Of a stretch of DNA of 11,303 nt, positions 5,808-11,303 are shown one piece after another (the first letter of the stretch is position 1; the number at the start of each line of letters is the position of its first letter). Source of the stretch: Spirochaeta sp. (GTDB taxonomy: Bacteria; Spirochaetota; Spirochaetia; DSM-27196; Alkalispirochaetaceae); contig JAQIBO010000219.1 of assembly GCA_027859055.1 (NCBI GenBank), forward strand, positions 1 to 11,303, in the 5' to 3' direction. A program made the translations under genes and the position numbers. Below the pieces are notes generated by a model. It was not told the DNA's origin. It ran no database searches and saw only the letters and a program-made list of their open reading frames with translations.

Positions 5808-7562
5808 TCACCGGTCCAGTCGATACACTTCCACGACTGGACCGCCGGCCGGCTCCGCATGCGTGGAGGCGCCGCCGGCGTCCAGGTAGCGCACCAGGCG
5901 CATGCCGTACACCGGCGCGGGGAACCGGGCCACCAGCGTACCCCGTTCCGCGATGATTTCCTGGAGCTGCGGATAGAAGCGGGAGGGGTTTCCGTATACG
6001 TCGTTCCAGACCGGCCGCATCCGGTAGATTATCTCCAACTCATCTCGGGGCAGCACCACGTATTCAACGTTTTCGACCGCAAGAAAGCGCTGAAGCGCCG
6101 TATCGTCGCCGCGGGGGAGGGCGCCGAAGTCCCGATACACGCGCAATCTGTCGCCGGGCAAACTGTCACCGTAAAACGCGAAACCCGCGTTAAGGTTGGC
6201 CAGAACGTTACCCGGCGGTTTGTTACTCTCTTCCGGAGTAACCGCCTCCGCAACGCGCGCGACGTAGGCGGAGTATCTTCCCGGTGCCCCGCTCGGCTGG
6301 TACCAGCGCGGGACTTCCCTCAACGCGTCCACAAGCGGTAACGCAATTGTGACGATCAGCAGCGCCCCCGCTGTCACACGCCATGCGCCGGTATGAAACG
6401 CCGTCGGCAACCATTGCGCCGATTTCCAGCGCGGGCGCGTTGGGGTGCTGTGATGCATCTGATCCACCGACCACCCCGCGAGCAGTCCCGCCAGCAGGTA
6501 CACGGTGGGAAGGAAAAACACCGCGCTGGGCGGGCTGTACTTCCCGATGATGAACAACGCCACGGCGACGCCGGCGCCACTTGCCAGAGTGGCCCAGACC
6601 GCGGTGAAACGGTGAGCAACACGCCTGTCGATACAACCTGTGGTGGCAGCGCCAACGCCCAGAACAAGCGCATACCACATCCGTGACGCCACCGGCGGCA
6701 GGTAATAGGTGCCCGCGTTTTGCGCCGCAAGCTTGGAAAAGAACGACCGAAAGCGAAACCATCGGCGGTACCAATTGTCGCTGACGCCCACGGCGTCGCC
6801 GAACGATGCATAGTGGCGAAGGAACTCGCCGTCCATCATGAAACTCGCAGCCACCGCAATCCCGGCTGCAACAACGATCGGACCGAGGAAATGCAGCATG
6901 ACACCCGGTGCGCGGCGCCATCGGCGCCCGGCGCTGGAGACTCCGGACCCTGAAATTGCGAACACCACCCACGGTGTGACCGCCGCGGTGGTGACAAAGG
7001 CATTGGGGTGGATAAAGATGCTTACACCCAACAGCGTGCCCGCAACGAGAACCGACTTATCCCGGCCGCCCCGGGCGCCGCCGGCACGGCGCGTCACTAC
7101 CGCTATCGCCGCAAGCATAATCGCAAGGATCAACGCCTCCTGCCGCGCCAGATGGCTGATGTACAGGTGTTGCGGATCCAATCCGAACGCGAGGGCGATC
7201 AACGCGGCGACCACCCGCCGTCTCGTGAGAGCTGCCACAACCAGATACAGGAACCACACCGACGCAAGACCGGCGAGGGCCGAGGGAAGGCGCGCGGCCA
7301 CGTGGGAAAAATCCATCGCGAGAAACGGCATCTGAATCAGGTGGTAGAGCGACTTTATCGCGTGGGGGTACCGCGGCGTGAGCGCGAAAAACTCCTCCGT
7401 TGCGGCGAGGGAACGCTCCTCCACCATCGTGCGGGTGAGGGAGGCCAGCCATACTTCATCGCTGTGTACGAACGGATACCACGGGAGAGTTATCGCGGAG
7501 ACCGCCGCCAACACCAGAAGCACCGGGATGACGGGATATCGTAGTATCAGCCAGTTGCGCAC
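5808..7562 (-). CDS. GT-C-type integral membrane glycosyltransferase (PMT/ArnT-like)
   Basis: A 584-residue polytopic membrane protein. TM1 is residues about 9-27, followed by a loop with the acidic pair D35-E36 in HSDEVW, the usual position of the catalytic acid in GT-C enzymes such as PMT and ArnT that use a polyprenyl-phosphate sugar. Further hydrophobic segments lie near 90-110, 115-128, 143-156, 170-187, 190-205, 223-240, 293-309, 321-340, 348-364 and 395-411. After that comes a soluble C-terminal region of about 165 residues. The segment L-A-R-Q-E-A-L near 138-144 is also typical. Expected role: transfer of a lipid-linked sugar to a protein or envelope glycan at the outer face of the membrane; donor and acceptor are unknown. 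The only in-frame upstream start is this GTG, and no ribosome binding site is evident, so the start is uncertain. It converges on mtnA. Confidence 0.75.
   Translation of the reverse strand: MRNWLILRYPVIPVLLVLAAVSAITLPWYPFVHSDEVWLASLTRTMVEERSLAATEEFFALTPRYPHAIKSLYHLIQMPFLAMDFSHVAARLPSALAGLASVWFLYLVVAALTRRRVVAALIALAFGLDPQHLYISHLARQEALILAIMLAAIAVVTRRAGGARGGRDKSVLVAGTLLGVSIFIHPNAFVTTAAVTPWVVFAISGSGVSSAGRRWRRAPGVMLHFLGPIVVAAGIAVAASFMMDGEFLRHYASFGDAVGVSDNWYRRWFRFRSFFSKLAAQNAGTYYLPPVASRMWYALVLGVGAATTGCIDRRVAHRFTAVWATLASGAGVAVALFIIGKYSPPSAVFFLPTVYLLAGLLAGWSVDQMHHSTPTRPRWKSAQWLPTAFHTGAWRVTAGALLIVTIALPLVDALREVPRWYQPSGAPGRYSAYVARVAEAVTPEESNKPPGNVLANLNAGFAFYGDSLPGDRLRVYRDFGALPRGDDTALQRFLAVENVEYVVLPRDELEIIYRMRPVWNDVYGNPSRFYPQLQEIIAERGTLVARFPAPVYGMRLVRYLDAGGASTHAEPAGGPVVEVYRLDR
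5812..5844. terminator. Hairpin at the convergent gene junction (possible bidirectional terminator)
   Basis: Perfect 11-bp inverted repeat CGGTCCAGTCG / CGACTGGACCG around an 11-nt loop, lying in the last codons of the minus-strand glycosyltransferase and 30 nt beyond the stop of mtnA. It would fold in either transcript. There is no U-tract on either side, so it is not a canonical intrinsic terminator; a Rho-assisted stop or simple 3'-end stabiliser is possible. Confidence 0.4.
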
Positions 7563-7639
7563 GGCGACATTCTATATCAGATGCGGTGCGAATGTTGGCG
7601 GCTGTAAAAAAACTTGCTGTCGTACAAAATACATAAATA

Positions 7640-7669
7640 TTGCATTTTACCGTAAAATCGTATTACGAT
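7640..7669 (+). promoter_or_regulatory. Probable promoter/operator of the toxin-antitoxin pair: two tandem palindromes
   Basis: Two abutting 13-bp odd palindromes: TTTTAC-C-GTAAAA (7645-7657) and ATCGTA-T-TACGAT (7657-7669), centres 12 bp apart, just before the antitoxin start at 7676. They overlap a plausible -35 TTGCAT (7640-7645) and -10 TACGAT (7664-7669) with an 18-bp spacer. Antitoxins with ribbon-helix-helix folds bind tandem inverted repeats of this kind to repress their own operon. The palindromes are seen directly; promoter boxes and operator function are inferred. Confidence 0.55.
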
Positions 7670-7675
7670 TGGTGT

Positions 7676-7918
7676 ATGAAAACGACAATTGACATCCCTG
7701 ACGCCCTGTACGGAATGGTAAAGGGTGTGGCCGCCGCCCGGGGCATTTCGGTACGATCTGTCGTCGTACAGTCCCTTGAACGGACAGTCCATAACACGGA
7801 AAAGCGCCCATGGCTGAGTTCATTCGGGATCATGGCCGGTGAGAGCGATGGAGTGTACGAAGTTGACGCCACCATCAGGAGGGATCTGTCCACGATAGAT
7901 CCGGAGGAATGGATGTGA
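7676..7918 (+). CDS. vapB: VapB-like ribbon-helix-helix antitoxin
   Basis: An 80-residue protein beginning MKTTIDIPDALYGMVKGVAA, the typical beta strand plus two helices of ribbon-helix-helix antitoxins (residues 1-38). A C-terminal tail (about 45-80, ending D-P-E-E-W-M) would wrap and inhibit the toxin. The frame is open upstream to a TTG at 7640, but the ATG at 7676 places the DNA-binding beta strand at the N-terminus and leaves the palindromic operator noncoding, so it is preferred; only a weak GGTG precedes it. Its stop overlaps the toxin start. It likely represses its own promoter together with the toxin. Assignment is by fold pattern and partner, so the exact antitoxin subfamily is uncertain. 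Confidence 0.85.
   Translation: MKTTIDIPDALYGMVKGVAAARGISVRSVVVQSLERTVHNTEKRPWLSSFGIMAGESDGVYEVDATIRRDLSTIDPEEWM
7903..7907 (+). promoter_or_regulatory. Ribosome binding site for the PIN toxin
   Basis: GGAGG is 7 nt before the GTG at 7915 and only 1 nt before the ATG at 7909. Spacing favours GTG, giving an N-terminus M-I-L-D-T-N typical of VapC and a 4-base GTGA overlap with the antitoxin stop. Confidence 0.7.
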
Positions 7919-8292
7919 TCCTGGACACAAACGCGATTTCGGCGGTTCTCGCCGGTGAACCCGCAATCGAAAGCGTTCTCCAATCGGCTCGAGTCCTCGT
8001 GCTTCCGGCGATCGTCGCGGGAGAGTATCGTTACGGTATTTCCGCATCCCGGATACGAAACGAATTGACCGAAGCGTTTGAGCAGCTGCTTCAACAGGTG
8101 ACGTTTGCACCGGTAGACCAGCCGATCACTCGGCGGTATGCGGTGCTCCGGCGGTTGCTGAAGGAGGCCGGCACACCTATTCCGGAAAACGACGTGTGGA
8201 TAGCCGCAACGGTTCGTCACTACGAACTCCCCCTTCTCAGTCGGGACGCCCACTTCGACCTCGTTCCGGAACTCAAACGGATTTCGTGGTGA
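7915..8292 (+). CDS. vapC: VapC-like PIN-domain ribonuclease toxin
   Basis: A 125-residue PIN-domain protein, a Mg-dependent ribonuclease toxin that in this family cleaves tRNA or rRNA. The acidic metal-binding residues are in place: D4 in ILDTNAIS, E37 in AGEYRYG, D93 in ENDVWIAAT and D111 in LLSRDAHFD. All four are intact, so the enzyme should be active. Length is normal for the family. It overlaps the antitoxin gene by four bases, the standard layout for coupled translation. The ATG two codons earlier (7909) is an alternative start but is too close to GGAGG. The RNA target cannot be predicted. The pair sits between unrelated operons, as mobile stabilisation modules often do, but no integrase or flanking repeat was seen. 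Confidence 0.9.
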   Translation: MILDTNAISAVLAGEPAIESVLQSARVLVLPAIVAGEYRYGISASRIRNELTEAFEQLLQQVTFAPVDQPITRRYAVLRRLLKEAGTPIPENDVWIAATVRHYELPLLSRDAHFDLVPELKRISW

Positions 8293-8345
8293 CCCGGACG
8301 GGTCGACCTCGCCGGTCAGGGGAACGAGCCGGCAAGACCTGAAGC

Positions 8346-8376
8346 AAAAAAAGACCCGGCGACGAATCGCCGGGTC
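8346..8376 (-). terminator. Rho-independent terminator of the rhodanese operon
   Basis: A perfect 10-bp GC-rich stem GACCCGGCGA / TCGCCGGGTC (8353-8362 and 8367-8376) closed by a 4-nt loop. On the minus strand it is followed by seven U residues (8352-8346), making a strong intrinsic terminator about 135 nt beyond the rhodanese stop. On the plus strand the same stem lies about 60 nt after vapC, followed only by GGGTATTTG, so it may also slow plus-strand transcripts. Confidence 0.88.
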
Positions 8377-8397
8377 GGGTATTTGATTGAGGGAAAT

Positions 8398-8500
8398 CCC
8401 CGAGGCACCGCTTGGTGACCGTGAACGGTCAACCGCACAGCCACTTCCACCTCGGGGCGAGCCCCTCACAGCTCGCATAATGTCGACGCCCCAAGGGGCG
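8398..8500 (-). other. Structured 3' UTR of the rhodanese operon (possible small RNA)
   Basis: Within the 219-bp gap 8293-8511 several inverted repeats are packed together. CCCCGAGG (8398-8405) pairs with CCTCGGGG (8450-8457), closing a 60-nt element. That element contains TGACCG-TGAA-CGGTCA (8416-8431). Next come GCGAGC / GCTCGC (8457-8462 and 8471-8476), competing with GGGG-CGAG-CCCC (8454-8465), and CGCCCC-AA-GGGGCG (8487-8500) right after the rhodanese stop. With the terminator this makes a heavily folded tail of about 165 nt on the minus transcript. I do not recognise a known RNA family in it. Strand choice follows the operon and terminator; function is unknown. Confidence 0.45.
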
Positions 8501-8511
8501 CCCGGATCAGA

Positions 8512-9453
8512 TCAGTTGCTGGCGACAGTCGGATATCCTTGAGACATCCAGCCCATCGGTTCGTTCGCGGGCATGCCCATGCCGCCTTTGAGCGATACCG
8601 CATCGAATCCCAGCAGGCGCAACGCACCAACGACCTGACCGGCGGTTTGTCCGGTATAGCAGTACACGATCAGTTTCTTGTCCGCCGGGAGGGATGCAAA
8701 GTTTTCCTGCATGCCTTTTCCAAACGGGATGTTGATCGCGCCTTCGATATGCGCTTCCGCGTAATGCTCGGGGCGACGAACGGAGACGAACAGTACGTCC
8801 TCATCACCTGCGTCATGGATCGCCTTTGCATTCGTTTCGCTGACGATGTTGCTGGCAAACGGCGTTCCACCCGCTTCGGCCGTTTCTGTGTAATAGTCCT
8901 CATACGCGGTCAGGACATTCTCGGGAATCTCATTTTGTACCGTCGTCGGCCACGCAACTTCCTCGGCGTTGACGTACTCCTGCAATCCTTCAACTTTCGA
9001 AAGACCGTAGCTGTAGCCCAGATTGACCGACCGGGAGGGAATACCGGCGATGTTCAACAGCGCGACCGCCTGACCTGCCGTCTGACCGGAATAGCAGTAA
9101 ATGAAAACCGGTTTGTCCGTCGGAATGTACTGGACTTTCTCGTACATGTCGGGGCTTCCCCACGCCATGTTCACGGCGCCTTCGATATGGCCCTCCGCGT
9201 AGTCATCGGCACGGCGAATATCGACAACCGTCATTTCGCTGCCGGCTCCAACCATCTGCAGAAACTCTGCCTGGCCGACCTTGTAGATATGGTCGGGCAT
9301 GTTCGCGAAATACGCATCCACGGCATCGCGGACTGATACGGTTTCAGCTTGTGTCGTCTCCGGGGTGGCGTCCGAATCCTCTTGCTGACCATCGGCAAAC
9401 ACGAACGTGCCAAGCACGAACAATACCAACAGCATTGAAAGTAATTTCTTCAT
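8512..9453 (-). CDS. Exported protein with two rhodanese domains
   Basis: A 313-residue secreted or periplasmic protein. Residues 1-20 form a Sec signal peptide (MKKLL, a hydrophobic core, then FVFA) with cleavage before DGQQE. Two rhodanese domains follow, about 55-160 and 205-313. Each keeps an active-site Cys: C120 in YCYSGQTAGQ and C265 in YCYTGQTAGQ. The near-identical loops, and matching HIEGAVN and HIEGAIN segments, indicate internal duplication with both sites kept. Rhodaneses carry persulfide sulfur on this Cys and pass it to thiophilic acceptors. The start ATG follows AGAGGAGAG with good spacing. It is the last gene of a minus-strand operon after thioredoxin reductase and a sulfurtransferase lipoprotein, which points to persulfide or thiosulfate handling outside the cytoplasm. 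Physiological substrate unknown. Confidence 0.9.
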   Translation of the reverse strand: MKKLLSMLLVLFVLGTFVFADGQQEDSDATPETTQAETVSVRDAVDAYFANMPDHIYKVGQAEFLQMVGAGSEMTVVDIRRADDYAEGHIEGAVNMAWGSPDMYEKVQYIPTDKPVFIYCYSGQTAGQAVALLNIAGIPSRSVNLGYSYGLSKVEGLQEYVNAEEVAWPTTVQNEIPENVLTAYEDYYTETAEAGGTPFASNIVSETNAKAIHDAGDEDVLFVSVRRPEHYAEAHIEGAINIPFGKGMQENFASLPADKKLIVYCYTGQTAGQVVGALRLLGFDAVSLKGGMGMPANEPMGWMSQGYPTVASN

Positions 9454-9476
9454 AGTTCTCTCCTCTTTTTATTAAA

Positions 9477-9493
9477 GTCCTCCAACGGAGGAC
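9477..9493 (-). promoter_or_regulatory. Hairpin between the two rhodanese genes (possible attenuator or processing site)
   Basis: A 7-bp inverted repeat GTCCTCC / GGAGGAC with a 3-nt loop in the 52-nt gap. On the minus transcript it is followed by TTTAATAAAAA and then the ribosome binding site AGAGGAGAG of the downstream gene. The U run is short, so partial termination or mRNA processing is more likely than a full stop. Its TCCTC arm could also pair with GAGGA of the ribosome binding site. Function is inferred. Confidence 0.4.
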
Positions 9494-9505
9494 GTCCATT
9501 CTCTG

Positions 9506-10414
9506 TTACGAATTATCCGCGGAGTTGAGTTCCAACACCGCCGGTTCTTCCACGAAGATCGGGTTCATTGGATTCGCGGACCACTCGACCCACGCTCCGT
9601 CGTACAGTTTGAGGTTGCGATAACCGGCGTTGTACAACGCCAGGTACGTCTGCGCCGCCCGAATAGAGGTCTTGCAGAACATAACCGCGCCTTCGTCGAC
9701 GTCGATTCCCGCTTCGACATACCGAATCTGAATCTGTTGTACCGGTTTGTAGGTACCGTCGGAAAAGTTGTTGCCGACATAGTTCAACAGGACCGATCCG
9801 GGAATTGTTCCTTCCAGGAACTCTTCTTGCGTACGAGTGTCGATGATCGTCAAATCGCCTTGTGGTTCCTCGATCAGGTCCCGGATTTCTGATGCGGTGA
9901 TGATCATGCTCTCGTCGGCGGGTGCCGCGGTAAACGACGCGGGTTGGACCGTCGGTTCCGTTGCGGTCATCGCAACGCCTTCACCTTGCAGCGCCGGCAG
10001 ACCACCGCTGACAACCTTGACGTTGTCATGACCGTAGTATTTCAACGTCCACCACAACCGGGCCGAGTCTTTGTTGTCCCCGGCGTCATATGCGATCACC
10101 AGCGTGTCGTTTCCGATCCCGCGGCTACCCATCACCGACTCGATCTGTTCCGGCGTCCCGACCAGATTCGGGTAGGGAGCGCTTACAACGATATCCGCTC
10201 GCGAAATGCTTACGGCACCGTCGACGTGGGTTTCCCGGTAATCCAGGGTTGGTCGCGCATCGGCGAGTACCGCGTTGTCGGTGCTCTCCAGCAGCTCGAG
10301 CGGCTCTTCGGCACTGACGATCTCCGTATCGGTTTCTCCGGCCGGGGCGGGGCCACACCCCGCCAACACAGCCACCGCCACAACGGCGGCAATAATTGAA
10401 AAAATCCGTTTCAT
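9506..10414 (-). CDS. Lipoprotein thiosulfate sulfurtransferase-like protein (two rhodanese domains)
   Basis: A 302-residue lipoprotein. The signal peptide MKRIFSIIAA... ends in the lipobox L-A-G-C with C20 as the lipidated Cys. It has the two-domain layout of thiosulfate and mercaptopyruvate sulfurtransferases. The N-terminal domain (about 35-150, with SARLWWTLKYYGHDNVKVVSGG) has Asp rather than Cys at its loop (IAYDAGDNKDS) and is catalytically silent, as is usual in this family. The C-terminal domain (about 172-285) carries the active Cys C247 in FCKTSIRAAQ. It should be anchored on the outer face of the cytoplasmic membrane or in the outer membrane, moving sulfane sulfur. The ATG at 10414 is chosen over the in-frame GTG at 10420 because of ribosome-site spacing. 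It starts 2 nt after the thioredoxin reductase stop, so the two are co-translated. Confidence 0.9.
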   Translation of the reverse strand: MKRIFSIIAAVVAVAVLAGCGPAPAGETDTEIVSAEEPLELLESTDNAVLADARPTLDYRETHVDGAVSISRADIVVSAPYPNLVGTPEQIESVMGSRGIGNDTLVIAYDAGDNKDSARLWWTLKYYGHDNVKVVSGGLPALQGEGVAMTATEPTVQPASFTAAPADESMIITASEIRDLIEEPQGDLTIIDTRTQEEFLEGTIPGSVLLNYVGNNFSDGTYKPVQQIQIRYVEAGIDVDEGAVMFCKTSIRAAQTYLALYNAGYRNLKLYDGAWVEWSANPMNPIFVEEPAVLELNSADNS

Positions 10415-10416
10415 CG

Positions 10417-11303
10417 TCACGCTCCTACCGGGCGCTCAACAAGGTTGTTGAGACTGGCAACGACGCTCTTTTTGTCGGCCTTTGTCGAGGTGTCCACGAC
10501 TTCGCCGTTCTTGGTGTAGAAGATCGTCATCGGTTCGATGTCGCAACCAAGGCGGTCACACAGGCTTTTGCCTTTGTACTGGTCGATCACGTTCAGCTTG
10601 ACCTGATTGTCAAACTCGTTCTCGATTTCCTGCATCATCGGAAGCAGCTCGCGGCTCGGTGCGTCGATCGCGCTGTAGATATAGATGAGGCCGACCCGCT
10701 CCGCCTGCATGATCTGGTTCTCAAACATCTCGGTTTCAGCGATAAACCGTTCGGCACCAACGCCGGCGATCGCTCCGTCACCCACTGCGGTGGCAACCTG
10801 TTTGAGTTCTTTCTCACGAACGTCACCGCAGGCAAAGACGCCGGGTATACCGGTTTCCATTTTTTCGTTGGTGATGACGTACTGGCGCTTGCTCATGTTG
10901 AGCTTGTCAACAAAGAGCTCCGTATTCGGTTCGTACCCGATGAACTCAAAGCACGTGTCGACTTCAACCGGCATAATGTCACCGGTCTTCAGGTTCTTCA
11001 GGTTAACCCGCTCAAGGTGGTCTTCACCCTCAAAGCTGTCCACCATCGTGTTCCAGAGCATCGTCATCTTCGGATTTGCCAGCGCCTGGTCCCGAGCGAT
11101 CTCGTTACAGTCCATCTTTGGCTCGTCGTGGATAACGCTGACGATCACCTCTTTGGCGAACTTGGTGAGGAACATGCCCTCTTCTACGGCGGCGTCACCG
11201 GAACCGATCACCATAACGGTTTTGTCGGTGTTGGCGGCGGCGTCACAGGTTGCGCAGAAAGAAATCCCCTTGTCGAAGAGGTATTTCTCCTCGTTCTTGG
11301 CGC
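10417..11303 (-). CDS. trxB: Thioredoxin reductase fused to a CXXC-less thioredoxin-fold domain (5'-partial)
   Basis: The last 294 residues of a gene running off the window; the N-terminal FAD domain start is missing. Seen are the redox-active pair of thioredoxin reductase in the motif SFCATCDAA (visible residues 15-23), the NADPH-domain GSGDAA, and the C-terminal FAD motif GVFACGDV followed by KQVATAVGDGAIAG. The NADPH domain opens V-M-V-I-G-S-G. After the reductase (visible residues about 1-200) comes a domain of about 90 residues with the thioredoxin fold pattern, including the ...EPMTIFYTKNGEVV... strand-turn. At its active-site position it reads YSAIDAPSRELLP instead of W-C-G-P-C, so no CXXC dithiol; a C-x5-C (LCDRLGCDIEP) sits just before the cis-Pro position. 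An earlier in-frame ATG (11214) is not the start. The disulfide acceptor is therefore unclear. Confidence 0.92.
   Translation of the reverse strand, partial: AKNEEKYLFDKGISFCATCDAAANTDKTVMVIGSGDAAVEEGMFLTKFAKEVIVSVIHDEPKMDCNEIARDQALANPKMTMLWNTMVDSFEGEDHLERVNLKNLKTGDIMPVEVDTCFEFIGYEPNTELFVDKLNMSKRQYVITNEKMETGIPGVFACGDVREKELKQVATAVGDGAIAGVGAERFIAETEMFENQIMQAERVGLIYIYSAIDAPSRELLPMMQEIENEFDNQVKLNVIDQYKGKSLCDRLGCDIEPMTIFYTKNGEVVDTSTKADKKSVVASLNNLVERPVGA
10422..10426 (-). promoter_or_regulatory. Ribosome binding site for the sulfurtransferase lipoprotein
   Basis: AGGAG on the minus strand with a 7-nt spacer to the ATG at 10414. The GTG at 10420 would be only about 1 nt away. The shorter start also gives a cleaner signal peptide. 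The site lies inside the last codons of the thioredoxin reductase gene. Confidence 0.75.

Noticed and set aside
5065..5811. Minus-strand open frame of 248 codons opposite mtnA
   Set aside because: Fully antisense to a gene with intact catalytic motifs; no family signature.
5790..7544. Several plus-strand open frames opposite the glycosyltransferase (5790-6341, 6838-7335, 7008-7544)
   Set aside because: Arg/Pro-rich shadow translations without ribosome sites; the opposite strand encodes a coherent polytopic membrane protein.
8398..8457. tRNA-like folded segment
   Set aside because: Has an 8-bp closing stem, but only 60 nt long, with no T-loop TTCGA, no D-loop pattern and no anticodon arm of correct size on either strand.
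8293..8511. Riboswitch
   Set aside because: I compared it by eye with cores of common classes (TPP, SAM, SAH, cobalamin, c-di-GMP, ZTP) and found no match; it is also downstream, not upstream, of genes.
7563..8511. Toxin-antitoxin pair as part of a mobile element or defence island
   Set aside because: No transposase, integrase, attachment site or terminal repeats found around it; a lone VapBC pair is common in chromosomes.
1..11303. CRISPR array or long direct repeats
   Set aside because: No regularly spaced repeats noticed on reading through; only short inverted repeats described above.

Overview
The window is a high-G+C bacterial segment (by eye, not computed) with two unrelated halves. 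The exported proteins and a signal peptide ending in FA followed by DGQQE are reminiscent of free-living spirochaetes. That placement is an inference from style only, and I hold it at roughly even odds.

Left half, 11-5781, all on the + strand: the downstream part of a bacterial microcompartment (BMC, metabolosome) operon. In order it encodes a BMC-P pentamer (EutN/CcmL family), a CoA-acylating aldehyde dehydrogenase with an N-terminal encapsulation peptide, a tandem-domain shell trimer (BMC-T) of the PduT type with a likely Fe-S-binding Cys, two more BMC-P pentamers, a class II (fuculose-phosphate-type) aldolase with a long linker and a C-terminal encapsulation peptide, a DeoR-family regulator, and an MtnA-type aldose-1-phosphate isomerase. 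Genes overlap or lie within 35 nt of each other. No BMC-H hexamer, kinase/phosphorylase, alcohol dehydrogenase or phosphotransacylase is visible, so the operon probably begins upstream of base 1.

The central reading is that MtnA plus a class II aldolase is the core of the 'DHAP shunt' for 5-deoxyribose or 5-methylthioribose. A 5-substituted ribose-1-phosphate is isomerised to the ribulose-1-phosphate, then cleaved to DHAP and an aldehyde (acetaldehyde or methylthioacetaldehyde). Here the aldolase and aldehyde dehydrogenase carry near-matching shell-targeting helices, so the aldehyde would be made and oxidised to an acyl-CoA inside the shell. MtnA has no such tag and would act in the cytosol. 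This is inference; a fucose/rhamnose compartment is the main alternative.

Right half, 5808-11303: a converging GT-C-type membrane glycosyltransferase (minus), then a VapBC-type toxin-antitoxin pair (plus) preceded by two tandem palindromes that look like an autoregulatory operator. A minus-strand operon follows: thioredoxin reductase fused to a thioredoxin-fold domain that has lost its CXXC (cut by the window edge), a lipoprotein thiosulfate-sulfurtransferase-like protein, and an exported protein with two rhodanese domains. That operon ends in a structured 3' UTR and an intrinsic terminator.

No rRNA, tRNA, CRISPR array or insertion sequence was recognised. No gene-free stretch exceeds 300 bases; the longest is 8293-8511.
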